Source: Blautia schinkii
GTDB lineage: Bacteria; Bacillota; Clostridia; Lachnospirales; Lachnospiraceae
Reading direction: 5' to 3'
DNA: 64,000 nucleotides
Assembly: GCF_013304825.1 (NCBI RefSeq)
Contig: NZ_JAAWUO010000005.1
Span: 1-64,000 of the forward strand
The notes beneath the pieces are model-generated. The model was given only the letters and a program-made list of their open reading frames with translations. It ran no database searches and had not been told where the DNA came from. Position 1 is the first letter of the stretch. The number at the start of each line of letters is the position of its first letter. Made by a program: the position numbers and the translations under genes. Of this stretch, positions 41,616 through 52,300 are shown one piece after another.

Positions 41616-42389
41616 ATGGAGGCATACAGTGATTTTGCCAGAGTTTATGATATTTTCATGGATAATGTTGAATATGAAAAATGGGCAGAATATCTGATCG
41701 GAAGACTCAGGGAATATGGGATCGAAGATGGTATTGTGCTGGAACTTGGATGTGGAACCGGAGTGATGACGGAGCTTCTGGCAGAGTCCGGTTATGATAT
41801 GATCGGTGTGGATAATTCTGAGGAAATGCTGGGCGAGGCCATGGAAAAGAGAGCAGAGTCCGGATATGAGATCCTTTATCTGGAACAGGATATGAGAGAG
41901 TTCGAACTTTACGGAACAGTACGTGCTGTTGTCAGCGTCTGTGACTGCATGAATTACATCACAGAAGAAGATGATCTGCTTACTGTATTCAAACTTGTGA
42001 ACAATTATCTGGATCCGGACGGCATTTTTATCTTTGATATGAATACACCGTATAAATACCGGGAGATGCTGGGAAATACTACCATAGCAGAGAACCGGGA
42101 AGAAGGAAGCTTTATCTGGGAAAATGAATTCGACGAGGAAACCGGGATCAATGTTTATGATCTTACCCTGTTTCTTCCAAGAGAAGACGGGCTTTATGAG
42201 AAGGATGAGGAGGTTCATTATCAGAAAGCCTATGAACCGGAGAAAATCCAGGAACTTATGAAGAAAGCAGGACTGATCCCGTTGGCTGTTTACGATGCTT
42301 ATACCAAGGATGCGCCGAAGCCGGACAGCGGAAGACTGACATTTATTGCCAGAGAACATGGAAAGGGAATTTCCCTGGATGAGAAATAA
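41616..42389 (+). CDS. Class I SAM-dependent methyltransferase
   Basis: The ATG at 41616 follows AAGGAGG, giving 257 aa. The AdoMet-binding fold is clear: motif I LELGCGTGVMTELLAESG, acidic motif II VDNSEEML, and motif IV-like AVVSVCDCMNYI. The C-terminal half (FDMNTPYKYREML, then EEGSFIWENEFDEETGIN) matches the methyltransferase type often found beside hslO/nadE in Clostridia. The methylated substrate is unknown. It heads an operon with hslO (14-bp gap) and nadE (19-bp gap). Confidence 0.88.
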   Translation: MEAYSDFARVYDIFMDNVEYEKWAEYLIGRLREYGIEDGIVLELGCGTGVMTELLAESGYDMIGVDNSEEMLGEAMEKRAESGYEILYLEQDMREFELYGTVRAVVSVCDCMNYITEEDDLLTVFKLVNNYLDPDGIFIFDMNTPYKYREMLGNTTIAENREEGSFIWENEFDEETGINVYDLTLFLPREDGLYEKDEEVHYQKAYEPEKIQELMKKAGLIPLAVYDAYTKDAPKPDSGRLTFIAREHGKGISLDEK

Positions 42390-42403
42390 AGGAGGATTTT
42401 TTT

Positions 42404-43285
42404 ATGAGTGATTATATTGTAAGAGCGACAGCTGCCAACAGCCAGATCCGTGCATTTGCGGCTGTGACAACTGATGTGGTGGAGACAGCGAGACAGGACC
42501 ATAATACAAGCCCTGTGGCAACAGCTGCGCTGGGGCGTCTTCTCACAGGAGGAGCTATGATGGGAGCTATGATGAAAGGGGAAAAGGATCTCCTGACACT
42601 CCGTATCCATGCAGGCGGCCCGCTCCAGGGGATCACTGTTACAGCAGATTCCAAAGGAAATGTAAAAGGTTATGTGGGAAATCCTGACGTATGTATTCCG
42701 GCCAACAGCAAAGGCAAGCTGGATGTTGCAGGTGCAGTAGGTGTTGGTTTCATGGATGTGATCAAGGATATGGGCTTAAAGGAGCCGTATGTTGGACAGG
42801 TCGCCCTTCAGACAAGTGAGATCGCAGAAGACCTTACCTATTATTTTGCAACCAGCGAGCAGGTTCCGTCAGCAGTAGGTCTTGGAGTGCTGATGAACAA
42901 GGATAACACAGTTCGTCAGGCAGGTGGGTTTATTGTACAGCTGATGCCTTTTGCGGAGGAAGAAGTGATCTCGAAGCTGGAGGAGAACGTATCAAAGATT
43001 GATTCCGTTACAAATCTTCTGGAGCAGGGACATACACCGGAGAGCCTTCTTGAGAAAGTTCTGGAGGGCTTTGACGTAGAGATCAATGTCACCATGCCAA
43101 CACAGTTCCACTGCAATTGCTGCAGAGAAAGAGTAGAAAAAGCTCTCATCAGCATCGGCAGAAAAGAACTTAATGAGATGATCCAGGAAGGCAAAGATAT
43201 TGAGATGAACTGCCATTTCTGCAACAAGAATTACAATTTCACAGTGGAAGATATGAAGAGAATCATAAGGGAATGCAAGCGATAA
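42404..43285 (+). CDS. hslO: Redox-regulated holdase chaperone Hsp33
   Basis: The 293-aa cytosolic chaperone binds unfolding proteins under oxidative stress. The N-terminal core begins SDYIVRATAANSQIRAFAA and includes GGPLQGITVTAD. The C-terminal redox switch has the four zinc-binding cysteines: CNC (Cys237, Cys239; a further Cys240 is next to them) and CHFC (Cys270, Cys273). Oxidation releases zinc and opens the protein. Length and motifs are full and normal. It lies in an operon with a methyltransferase and nadE. Confidence 0.97.
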   Translation: MSDYIVRATAANSQIRAFAAVTTDVVETARQDHNTSPVATAALGRLLTGGAMMGAMMKGEKDLLTLRIHAGGPLQGITVTADSKGNVKGYVGNPDVCIPANSKGKLDVAGAVGVGFMDVIKDMGLKEPYVGQVALQTSEIAEDLTYYFATSEQVPSAVGLGVLMNKDNTVRQAGGFIVQLMPFAEEEVISKLEENVSKIDSVTNLLEQGHTPESLLEKVLEGFDVEINVTMPTQFHCNCCRERVEKALISIGRKELNEMIQEGKDIEMNCHFCNKNYNFTVEDMKRIIRECKR

Positions 43286-43304
43286 GCAGCAGGAGGAAGA
43301 AAAA

Positions 43305-45254
43305 ATGAAGCATGGTTTTATCAAGGTGGCGGCAGCAACACCAAGAGTCACAGTTGCAGACTGCAAGGCAAACGGAGAGGAGATCCTGCGGGCCATCCGC
43401 GAAATGGAAAAAGAGCATGTAAAGCTGATGGTATTTCCTGAATTCAGTATTACGGGATACACCTGTCATGATCTTTTTCTCCAGAGATGTCTTCTGGACA
43501 GTGCGTGGGAGGAGCTTCTTCATATCGCTGAGGAGACAAAGGAGACAGATGCACTGATCTTTGTGGGAATGCCCCTTCGTCACAGAGGAAAGCTCTATAA
43601 TGTGGCTGCAGCTCTGAATCATGGCCGTATCGTCGGATTTGTTCCGAAAACACATATCCCCAACTATAATGAGTTTTATGAGCAGAGACAGTTTGCAGGT
43701 GCAGAGGAAGAGGACGTGGAGTTTGTGGATTTCCTCAAAAATGACAAAAACGATGAGGATGAGTTCTGGGATGAGATTCCGTTTGGAACAGACATGATCT
43801 TTGAGTGTGAGGAAGATCCGGAATTTACAGTAGCAGCAGAGCTCTGCGAAGATCTCTGGGTTCCGGCACCGCCTAGCATCCGCCATGCAGTAAACGGAGC
43901 GCATATTATTGTCAATCTGTCTGCAAGTGATGAGATGGTTGGAAAGGATTCCTACAGAAGAACTCTTGTAAGCGGACAGTCTGCAAGACTGATCTGCGGA
44001 TATATCTATGCAAGTGCCGGTGAGGGCGAGTCCACACAGGATCTTGTTTTTGGCGGCCAGAATATGATCGCTGAGAACGGAAATGTCCTTGCTGAGAGCA
44101 AACGCTTTGAGAACGGTATTATTTACAGCGAGATCGATGTTCAGAGACTGGCTGATGAGAGAAGAAGAATGTCTACTTATCCGGCAGTTTCCACATGCAG
44201 CCATACAAGAATTAATTTTTCCGTGAAAGAAGAGGAGACTGTTCTTACCAGAAAATATCCACAGTATCCATTCGTCCCGTCTGTGAAGGAAGAACGTGAT
44301 GAACGCTGCGAGGAGATCCTGAATATCCAGGCCATGGGTCTTAAAAAACGTATGGAGCATATCCACAGCAAAAGTGCGGTTGTAGGACTTTCCGGAGGCC
44401 TGGATTCCACACTGGCACTGCTTGTTATGGCACGGGCTTTTGACCGAATGGGAATGCAAAGAGAGCAGATCCACTGCGTTACCATGCCATGTTTCGGAAC
44501 CACAGACAGAACATATCAGAATGCCTGCAAACTGAGCAGTTGTCTTGGTGCAAAGCTTACAGAGGTGAATATTAAAGAAGCGGTAAATATTCATTTCCGT
44601 GATATCGGACATGATCCGGAAATTCATGATGTTACTTATGAGAACAGCCAGGCACGTGAGCGTACCCAGATTCTGATGGATACTGCAAACAAAGAAGGCG
44701 GCGTTCTTGTTGGAACCGGCGATCTTTCAGAGCTGGCTCTTGGATGGGCAACCTATAATGGCGATCATATGTCCATGTATGGTGTGAATGCATCTGTACC
44801 GAAGACCCTGGTGCGCCATCTGGTGCGCTATTATGCAGATACATGTGGTGATGCGGAGCTTCAGGAGGTTCTTATGGATATTCTGGATACACCGGTAAGC
44901 CCGGAGCTTCTGCCACCTAAGGACGGTAAGATCGCGCAGAAAACAGAAGATCTGGTGGGACCCTATGAATTGCATGATTTTTATCTGTATTATATGCTTC
45001 GTGCAGGATTTACACCGGATAAGATCTACAGGCTTGCATGCCTCACATTTGAGGGAATCTATGATAAAGAGACAATCCTGAAATGGCTGAAAACTTTCTA
45101 CCGGAGATTTTTCGCCCAGCAGTTCAAGCGTTCCTGTCTGCCGGATGGCCCGAAGGTAGGAAGCGTGGCACTTTCCCCGAGAGGAGATTTAAGGATGCCA
45201 AGTGATGCAAGTGCAAGGATCTGGCAGGATGTGCTGGAGAAGATAGAAATCTGA
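43305..45254 (+). CDS. nadE: Glutamine-dependent NAD+ synthetase
   Basis: The 649-aa two-domain enzyme makes NAD+ from nicotinate adenine dinucleotide, ATP and glutamine. The N-terminal nitrilase-type glutaminase (1-~300) has the Glu of VFPEFSITGYTCHDL, the Lys of FVPKTHIPNYNEFYE and the Cys of AAELCEDLWVP. The synthetase domain carries the ATP-binding VVGLSGGLDSTLALLVMA (~360-377), then GTGDLSELALGWATYNGDHM and the C-terminal KRSCLPDGPKVGSVALSPRGD. Full length. ATG 43305 follows GCAGGAGGAAG. Confidence 0.97.
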   Translation: MKHGFIKVAAATPRVTVADCKANGEEILRAIREMEKEHVKLMVFPEFSITGYTCHDLFLQRCLLDSAWEELLHIAEETKETDALIFVGMPLRHRGKLYNVAAALNHGRIVGFVPKTHIPNYNEFYEQRQFAGAEEEDVEFVDFLKNDKNDEDEFWDEIPFGTDMIFECEEDPEFTVAAELCEDLWVPAPPSIRHAVNGAHIIVNLSASDEMVGKDSYRRTLVSGQSARLICGYIYASAGEGESTQDLVFGGQNMIAENGNVLAESKRFENGIIYSEIDVQRLADERRRMSTYPAVSTCSHTRINFSVKEEETVLTRKYPQYPFVPSVKEERDERCEEILNIQAMGLKKRMEHIHSKSAVVGLSGGLDSTLALLVMARAFDRMGMQREQIHCVTMPCFGTTDRTYQNACKLSSCLGAKLTEVNIKEAVNIHFRDIGHDPEIHDVTYENSQARERTQILMDTANKEGGVLVGTGDLSELALGWATYNGDHMSMYGVNASVPKTLVRHLVRYYADTCGDAELQEVLMDILDTPVSPELLPPKDGKIAQKTEDLVGPYELHDFYLYYMLRAGFTPDKIYRLACLTFEGIYDKETILKWLKTFYRRFFAQQFKRSCLPDGPKVGSVALSPRGDLRMPSDASARIWQDVLEKIEI

Positions 45255-45321
45255 GAATAGAGCTTTGACAGGATACGAAAGATGCTGGCAGTGCACAGGG
45301 AGCAGGTGCAGCATTAGATGC

Positions 45322-45360
45322 AAAAAAGGCGGAGAGCTTAAGGGTTCTCCGCTTTTTTTA
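45322..45360. terminator. Bidirectional terminator
   Basis: AAAAAAGGCGGAGA (45322-45335) mirrors TCTCCGCTTTTTTT (45346-45359). The stop codon of the minus-strand gene lies inside its loop. Confidence 0.8.
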
Positions 45361-45775
45361 CGGCATCTGTGATGGCTGCCAGAAGCACCTGCGAGGTATA
45401 TTTCCTGTCCCCTGCATATTGAATATCATCCAGAGACTGGGTAGAGTAGATCTGGCTTGCAAGGGAATCAAGAACCGGCTCCATCAGAGGATAGGAGGCT
45501 TTGGTGGATTCGCTTAAGTTTAACAGCCGGATGGATTTGATCCTGTCGGCATTTACGGTGACTTCCACATCAAAGGTGTTGTTGTTCAGGGAAATGGAAG
45601 AAGTGTATACACCTGGCTTGTAGCGGGATTTTTCGGCAGCAGTATTGTCGGCTGTTTTTCCCGGACCGAACATAAAAAAGATGATAACTGCCAGAATTAC
45701 AGCCAGTGCCAGAAAAACGGCTGTGTAAATGATTTCTTTCATATGTAGGACAATGATCCTGGTTTTGGAACTCAT
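45338..45775 (-). CDS. Membrane-anchored FMN_bind-like protein without flavinylation motif
   Basis: The 145-aa protein has one N-terminal membrane helix (IIYTAVFLALAVILAVIIFFMF) and an exported domain. That domain starts KPGVYTSSISLNNNTFDVEVTVNADRIKSIRLLN, the pattern of FMN_bind domains of NqrC/RnfG-type proteins. These normally end in SGAT-x-TS, where the Thr carries FMN; here the equivalent place reads AGDRKYTSQVLLAAITDA, so the Gly-Ala-Thr is missing. It may be a non-flavinylated relative. The gene stands alone and convergent with nadE. Confidence 0.65.
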   Translation of the reverse strand: MSSKTRIIVLHMKEIIYTAVFLALAVILAVIIFFMFGPGKTADNTAAEKSRYKPGVYTSSISLNNNTFDVEVTVNADRIKSIRLLNLSESTKASYPLMEPVLDSLASQIYSTQSLDDIQYAGDRKYTSQVLLAAITDAVKKAENP

Positions 45776-45995
45776 GGCGCACGCCTCCCGAAGCTTTTTA
45801 TATAGTTTATTAGAGGGAGAAGAGATTTATGCGTGAAGAGTGCTGCCGGTCATGGAGTGGGCAGTAATATTTATGGCAGTGGAAAAGTGTCAGAAGGATG
45901 GAGAAGACCCGTTCTATAGGAACCGGGTTTGTGGTATAGTAGTACTTATCAGAGAGTGTCGGGACAACAATGGAATCTTTAACAGGAGGAGATAC

Positions 45996-48900
45996 ATGTC
46001 ATTACAGTTTATTATAGGAAGTTCAGGAAGTGGAAAATCCTGTTATGCATATCAGAACATTATAGAACAGGCCGGACTGCATCCGGACAGGCTTTATTAT
46101 GTGATCGTACCGGAGCAGTTTACCATGCAGACTCAGAAGACGCTGGTGGAGATGAGTCCGGGGAAAGGAATCCTGAATATTGATATTTTAAGTTTTGAGC
46201 GTCTGGCATACCGTGTTCTGGAGGAGGTTGGAGGCGACAGCCGTGTACTGCTGGAAGAGACAGGCAAGAGCATGGTGCTTCAGAAAATGGTCCAGCAGCA
46301 TGGCAAAGATCTCTCTTATCTTGGCGGACAGATGCGCAAGGCAGGATATCTGGATGAGGTGAAATCCATTCTGTCCGAGTTTATGCAGTACGATATTAAG
46401 GACAGTGACATTGAGGAGATGATAGAGGATTCTGCTGACCGGACATTGCTGCAGATGAAGCTTAAGGATGTATCTGTTCTTTATCAGGCTTTTACCGGAT
46501 ATCTGAAGGATCATTATATGACAGGGGAAGAGGTGATGGATGCCCTTGAGAAGGCCCTGCCTTTTTCTGAGAAAATGAAGAACAGTGTGCTGCTTCTGGA
46601 TGGCTATACCGGTTTTACGCCGATCCAGATGCGGGTAGTGGGAGAACTGCTCTCTGTCTGTGAGAAAGTGATGGTGACAGTCACCATGGACGCAGCAGAG
46701 AATCTTGCCCTGAGGGGAAAGCCGTACCAGCTTTTTTATATGAGCCGGCAGATGATCCACGGGCTCTCAGAGCTTACCAGGGATATTGAGGATCCGGTTC
46801 TGCTGAATAACGTAAAAAGATCGCGTTTTGCCCAGGCTCCAGCCCTTAAATTTCTGGAAAAAAATATCTTCCGTTACAGAAAGAATGTATATAAGCAGAA
46901 GCAGGATGAGATCTGCATATTTTCCGCAGTGAGTCCACTTGCGGAGATGAAGGAGACTGCAAGGAGGATCGCAAGGCTTGTCCGGGAAAAGGGCTGCCGC
47001 TATGGTGAGATCGCAGTGATCACCGGAAACCTGGAGGAGTACGGAAGCCTTGCCGGACAGGTGTTCAGAGAGGCGGGAATTCCGTATTTCATAGATGAGA
47101 AACATACAGTACTGATGAATCCTTTTGTGGAATATTTTCGTGCGGCTCTTGAGATGGCTGTCCAGGATTTTTCCTATGAGAGTGTGTTCCGGTATCTCAG
47201 ATGTGGTATGTCCTGTGTCACAAGAGAAGAGGCTGATCTTCTGGAGAATTATGTGCTGGCACTTGGTATCCGGGGATTTAAGAGATGGGATGAAAAATGG
47301 GTGCGAATTTACAGGGGAATGCCTGCAGAGAGTATCCAGGAACTGAATGAGATCCGGGAGCGGTTTGCAGAGGAGACAAGAGAGCTTGCCTTAAATTTCA
47401 AAGGTGGCAGAAAGACTGTGAGGGAGTACTGTACGATCCTTTATGAGTTTGCCGTAAAAAGTAAGGTACAGCAGAAGCTGAAAGCCAGGGAGAAGAAATT
47501 CCGTGACCAGGGAGATAAGGCCATGGAGAAGGAATATGCTCAGATCTACGGTATTGTCATGGAGCTTCTGGACAGTATGGTGGAGATTCTTGGGGAAGAG
47601 GTGGTAAGCAGGCAGGATTTCCGACAGCTGCTGGAAACAGGTCTTACCCAGGCAAAAGTAGCTCTGATCCCGCCAAGTATGGATCAGGTTCTTGTTGGTG
47701 ATATGGAGCGAACACGACTGAAGGATATACGGGCTTTGTTTTTTGTAGGGGTAAATGAAGGAAATATTCCAAAGAATACAGCAGGTGGAGGAATACTTAC
47801 AGAGCTTGACAGGGAATTTTTTCAGGATCAGGGGATCCAGCTGGCACCGGGGCCGAAAGAACTGATGAACATGCAGCGCTTTTATCTGTATCTGAATATG
47901 ACCAAGCCCAGGGAACTTCTCTGCCTGTCCTTCTGTCAGTCTGACAGTCAGGGAAAAGCACTGGGGCCGGCTTTTCTGATCAACAATATACGGGATATGT
48001 TTCCTGAGATGGAAGTGGAGCAGTGTTCCGAAGAACAGGAGGCGATGGAGCTTCTGGAGCTTCCGGGAATCAGTCTGGATTATTTGTTAAGAGGACTTGC
48101 AGGTGAGGATTACAGAGAGAATCCTGTGTTCCAGGAACTTTACAGCTGGTACATTGAGAGTCCTCAATATCGGACAGTAGTGAAGAAGCTTGTAAAAGCC
48201 GCATTTACACAGAAACCTTCTGACCAGATCGGAAAAGCTGTAGCAGGGATTCTGTACGGGGAGATCTCACCGTACAGTGCCACACGGCTGGAGCGGTATG
48301 CTGCCTGTGCTTTTGCACATTTTCTTCAGTATGGACTGAAGGTGACAGAGCGTGCTGAGTATGAATTCAGGGCTATGGATATGGGAAATGTCATGCACAT
48401 GGCTCTGGAACGGTTTGCAGTTGAAGTACGAAAAGAGGGACTGGACTGGGCAGAGCTTACAGAAGAAGAACGTAATCAGCTGATTGACAGCTGCCTGGAT
48501 CAGGTGTCTGCAGATTATGGGAATACAGTTCTCAAAAGCAGTGCAAGAAATGAATATATGATCGAGCGGACAAGGCGAATACTGCGGCGAACTGTGTGGG
48601 CTTTGCAGGAACAGCTGAAACACGGGGATTTCCGGCCGGAGGGATTTGAGGTGATCTTCGGCGGAGGAAGGATCGACCGTGTGGATATCATGGAAGAGGC
48701 AGAAAAGAACCGTGTATATGTGAAGGTAATCGACTATAAGACGGGAAACACATCCTTTGATCTTTTGGCTTTGTATCATGGCCTTCAGCTACAGCTGATG
48801 ATCTATCTGGACGGAGCCTTGCAGGTGGAACAGAAGAAATATCCGGATAAGGAGATCGTTCCGGCCGGTGTCTTTTACTACAATGTGAAAGATCCTATGA

Positions 48901-49325
48901 TCCAGGAAAAGATCCATGCAGATGTGGAAAGTGTCAGTGATCAGATGCTGAAAAAGCTGAAGATGAATGGTCTGGTGCAGGCAGATGATGATGTAAGTTT
49001 CCGTATTGATAATACATTGTCATCAATTCCGGTGTCCGTTAATAAGGATGGAAGCTTCAGCAGGCGTTCTTCTGTTGCATCCAGGAAGCAGTTTGATGCG
49101 CTGGGTGCATATGTTCGTCAGAAAATCTGTGATATCCGGGAATCGATCCTGGATGGAAATGCGGCAGTGGAACCTTATGAACTTGGAAAAAAGAATGCCT
49201 GCACCTACTGTCCGTACAGTACAGTATGCGGATTTGACAGAAAGATACCCGGATATGAGTTCCACAGACTGCCGTCTTTCTCAGAGAGTGACCTGTGGAA
49301 AAAGATCGTGAAGGAGGATGAATAA
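45996..49325 (+). CDS. addB: AddB subunit of the AddAB helicase-nuclease
   Basis: ATG 45996 follows AGGAGGAGATAC; in-frame codons upstream lie in the leader. The 1109-aa subunit works with AddA in processing double-strand breaks and recognises Chi. It has Walker A GSSGSGKS at 8-15, followed by diverged helicase motifs, and a C-terminal RecB-type nuclease domain (KVIDYKTGNTSFD). The iron-sulfur cluster cysteines are all visible: Cys771 (YAACAFAHFLQYG) and Cys1069, Cys1072, Cys1078 (CTYCPYSTVC). An extended -10 (TGGTATAGT, to 45940) lies upstream. addA follows with no gap. Confidence 0.96.
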   Translation: MSLQFIIGSSGSGKSCYAYQNIIEQAGLHPDRLYYVIVPEQFTMQTQKTLVEMSPGKGILNIDILSFERLAYRVLEEVGGDSRVLLEETGKSMVLQKMVQQHGKDLSYLGGQMRKAGYLDEVKSILSEFMQYDIKDSDIEEMIEDSADRTLLQMKLKDVSVLYQAFTGYLKDHYMTGEEVMDALEKALPFSEKMKNSVLLLDGYTGFTPIQMRVVGELLSVCEKVMVTVTMDAAENLALRGKPYQLFYMSRQMIHGLSELTRDIEDPVLLNNVKRSRFAQAPALKFLEKNIFRYRKNVYKQKQDEICIFSAVSPLAEMKETARRIARLVREKGCRYGEIAVITGNLEEYGSLAGQVFREAGIPYFIDEKHTVLMNPFVEYFRAALEMAVQDFSYESVFRYLRCGMSCVTREEADLLENYVLALGIRGFKRWDEKWVRIYRGMPAESIQELNEIRERFAEETRELALNFKGGRKTVREYCTILYEFAVKSKVQQKLKAREKKFRDQGDKAMEKEYAQIYGIVMELLDSMVEILGEEVVSRQDFRQLLETGLTQAKVALIPPSMDQVLVGDMERTRLKDIRALFFVGVNEGNIPKNTAGGGILTELDREFFQDQGIQLAPGPKELMNMQRFYLYLNMTKPRELLCLSFCQSDSQGKALGPAFLINNIRDMFPEMEVEQCSEEQEAMELLELPGISLDYLLRGLAGEDYRENPVFQELYSWYIESPQYRTVVKKLVKAAFTQKPSDQIGKAVAGILYGEISPYSATRLERYAACAFAHFLQYGLKVTERAEYEFRAMDMGNVMHMALERFAVEVRKEGLDWAELTEEERNQLIDSCLDQVSADYGNTVLKSSARNEYMIERTRRILRRTVWALQEQLKHGDFRPEGFEVIFGGGRIDRVDIMEEAEKNRVYVKVIDYKTGNTSFDLLALYHGLQLQLMIYLDGALQVEQKKYPDKEIVPAGVFYYNVKDPMIQEKIHADVESVSDQMLKKLKMNGLVQADDDVSFRIDNTLSSIPVSVNKDGSFSRRSSVASRKQFDALGAYVRQKICDIRESILDGNAAVEPYELGKKNACTYCPYSTVCGFDRKIPGYEFHRLPSFSESDLWKKIVKEDE

Positions 49326-52300
49326 ATGGCAATGAAATGGACAGAAGAACAGCAGAAGGTCATCACGCTTCGCGACAGGAACATTCTGGTCAGTGCAGCA
49401 GCCGGTTCCGGTAAGACTGCAGTTCTGGTGCAGAGGATCTTAAGTAAGATCATGGATCCTTTAAGGCCGGTAGATATTGACAGGCTTCTGATCATGACTT
49501 TTACAAGGGCTGCTGCAGGAGAGATGAGGGAGCGTATTGAGAGGGCTCTGGACACGGCACTGGCAGAAGATCCGGATAATGAACATCTGCAAAGGCAGAT
49601 GATGCTGATCCACACGGCGCAGATCACTACTATTGATGGGTTCTGTTCTTATGTGATCCGCAATTATTTTCATCTCATCGGCCTGGATCCGGGATATCGG
49701 ACTGCAGATGAAGGAGAGCTGAAGCTTCTTCAGGAGGATGTGCTGAAGGAACTTTTTGAGGATTATTATGCAGAGGGTGATGAGAAATTCACAGCTTTTG
49801 TGGAATGTTACGCTTCCGGGAAATCCGACGAAGGGCTGAAGGAGCATGTACTGGATCTTTACAATGCTTCCATGAGTAATCCATGGCCTGAAGAATGGCT
49901 GGATGGCTGCGTGGAGAATTATCATCTGGATCCGGAGAAGGGAATTGCAGGGACACCATGGTTTCATTATCTGTGGGAGATCGTGGACAACGCATTGAAA
50001 GAAGCAGAGGAGCTTACGGAGAGTGCCATGGAGATCTGCGGGGAAACAGAAGGTCCGGAACTGTATCTGGATGCACTGAAAAATGATCTTATCCTGATCC
50101 GGCAGCTCCGGGAACTGTCCGTTAAACGGGACTATGATGAAATGGCACAGTATCTTCAGAATCTTAAGTTTGCCAGGCTTTCCACGAAGAAGATGGAAGG
50201 AGTTTCAGATCAGCTGAAAAGTCTTGTGAAGGATATCAGGGAGGACGAAAAGGATATTTTGAAGGATCTGGGCGACAGGTATTTTCAGTGTACACTTGAC
50301 GAACTGACAGAGCTGACACTTGCCTCAGCAGAGCCTCTTGAGATGCTGGTTCAGCTGACGAAGGATTTTGCAGGGCGGTTCAGTGAGAAGAAGCGGGAAA
50401 AAAATGTCCTGGATTTTTCAGATATGGAGCATTTTGCCCTTGAGATCCTTTTGAAAAAAGAAGGAGATACCTATACGCCAAGCCAGGCTGCAAGGGAATT
50501 GTCGGAGAAATATGATGAGGTATTGCTGGATGAATATCAGGACAGCAACCTTGTCCAGGAAATCCTGATGCAGAATGTTTCCGGCTGGGTCAATGAGAGA
50601 AAAAATATCTTTATGGTAGGAGATGTGAAGCAGAGTATTTACCGCTTCCGCCTGGCACGGCCGGAGCTTTTTATGGAGAAATATAAAAATTATTCTCTTG
50701 CAGACAGCCGGGAGCAGAGGATCGACCTTCATAAAAATTTCCGAAGCCGTACGGAAGTACTTTCCGGTGTAAACTTTATTTTCCGGCAGATCATGGGATC
50801 GGATCTGGGAGGAATCGATTACGATGAAGCGGCAGCTCTTTATCCGGGGGCTTCTTTTCCGGAAGGACAGAATCCTGACTTTGTGAAGACAGAGGTGCTT
50901 CTTGTGGAGAAGGACAGTCCGGTACTGGAAGATGAGGAAGGTCCGGAGAATGAACGGGAGCTGGAAGCTCTGGCAATTGCAGGGAAAATACGTTCCATGG
51001 TGGGAGCAGAGAAGGTGCTGGATAAGGAAACAGGGGAGTACCGGCCTTTGCGGTATGGAGATATTGTGATACTGCTTCGTTCGGCCACAGGCTGGGCTGA
51101 AACTTTTGGGGAGGTGCTGTCTTCAAGGGGGATTCCTTCTTACACGGCATCCAGGACAGGATATTTTTCCACTACTGAGGTGGTGACGCTTCTGAATTAT
51201 CTTCGTATCCTGGATAATCCGCTGCAGGATATCCCGTTTACCGGTGTGCTTCGTTCACCGATGGCAGGATGCACTACGGAAGAGCTGGCGGAGATCCGCA
51301 TTGCCTGTCCGGAGGGAATGATCTATGAATGTGTAAAGTCTTTTGTGGAGGATTACCGGGAGCATAAGATTGTTGGAGAAAAGAAAAAAATCCTGGGAGA
51401 AAAACTGTCCCGTTTTATGGAAAATATGAATGCGCTTCGTGATATGTCCGCTTATACGCCGGTGCATCAGCTGATTCTGGAAGCTCTTGAGCGTACCGGA
51501 TATGGCAATTATGCAAAAGCTATGCCGGATGGTGTACAGAGAAGCGCGAACCTGAACATGCTGGTGGAAAAGGCAATGGAGTATGAGAAGACAAGCTACC
51601 GTGGACTTTTCAATTTTGTCAGATATATTGAGAAGCTGCAGCAGTATCAGGTGGATTATGGTGAGGTGAATCTTTCCGGCGCAGGGGAAAGTGCAGTGCA
51701 GATCATGACAATCCATAAGAGTAAAGGACTGGAATTTCCGGTAGTGTTTGCAGCAGGAATGGGCAAGAGATTTAATTTCCGTGATATGAATGCAAGTATT
51801 CTGATCCATCCGGATCTGGGAATTGGTGCAGATGCCATTCTGCCGGATAAGAGGATCATTGCGTCCTCACTTTGCAAGCAAATCATCCGCAGGGAGCTTC
51901 TGAAGGAGAGCCTTGGGGAGGAACTCCGGGTGCTTTATGTGGCATTGACAAGAGCAAAGGAGAAGCTGATCCTCTGTGGAACCATCGGTGATCTTGAAAA
52001 TGAGATTACATCACTGTCCGTTTTAAGGGATAATAAAGAAGAACTGCTTTCTCTTGGCATGCGTATGCGCGGAAAAACTTACTGGAATTATGTGCTTCCT
52101 GCACTTGCAAGACACCGCTGCATGTCCGGTCTGTTTCAGGAGTACGGACTGTTTATGAACCGAATGAATCCTCTTTATGGAGATGAATCGGAGTTTGTTG
52201 TGGAGAAGATCACAGCAGCAGATCTTGTAGAGGATGAGGTTGTGGAGCAGGCAGAAAAAGAGATGAAAAAAGCTGCTCTTGAGAACTGGAATCCGGGAAT

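Noticed and set aside
43263-44627. Open frame of 454 codons on the minus strand across nadE
   Set aside because: Antisense shadow of nadE; Cys/His/Leu-rich composition without any family similarity or ribosome site.
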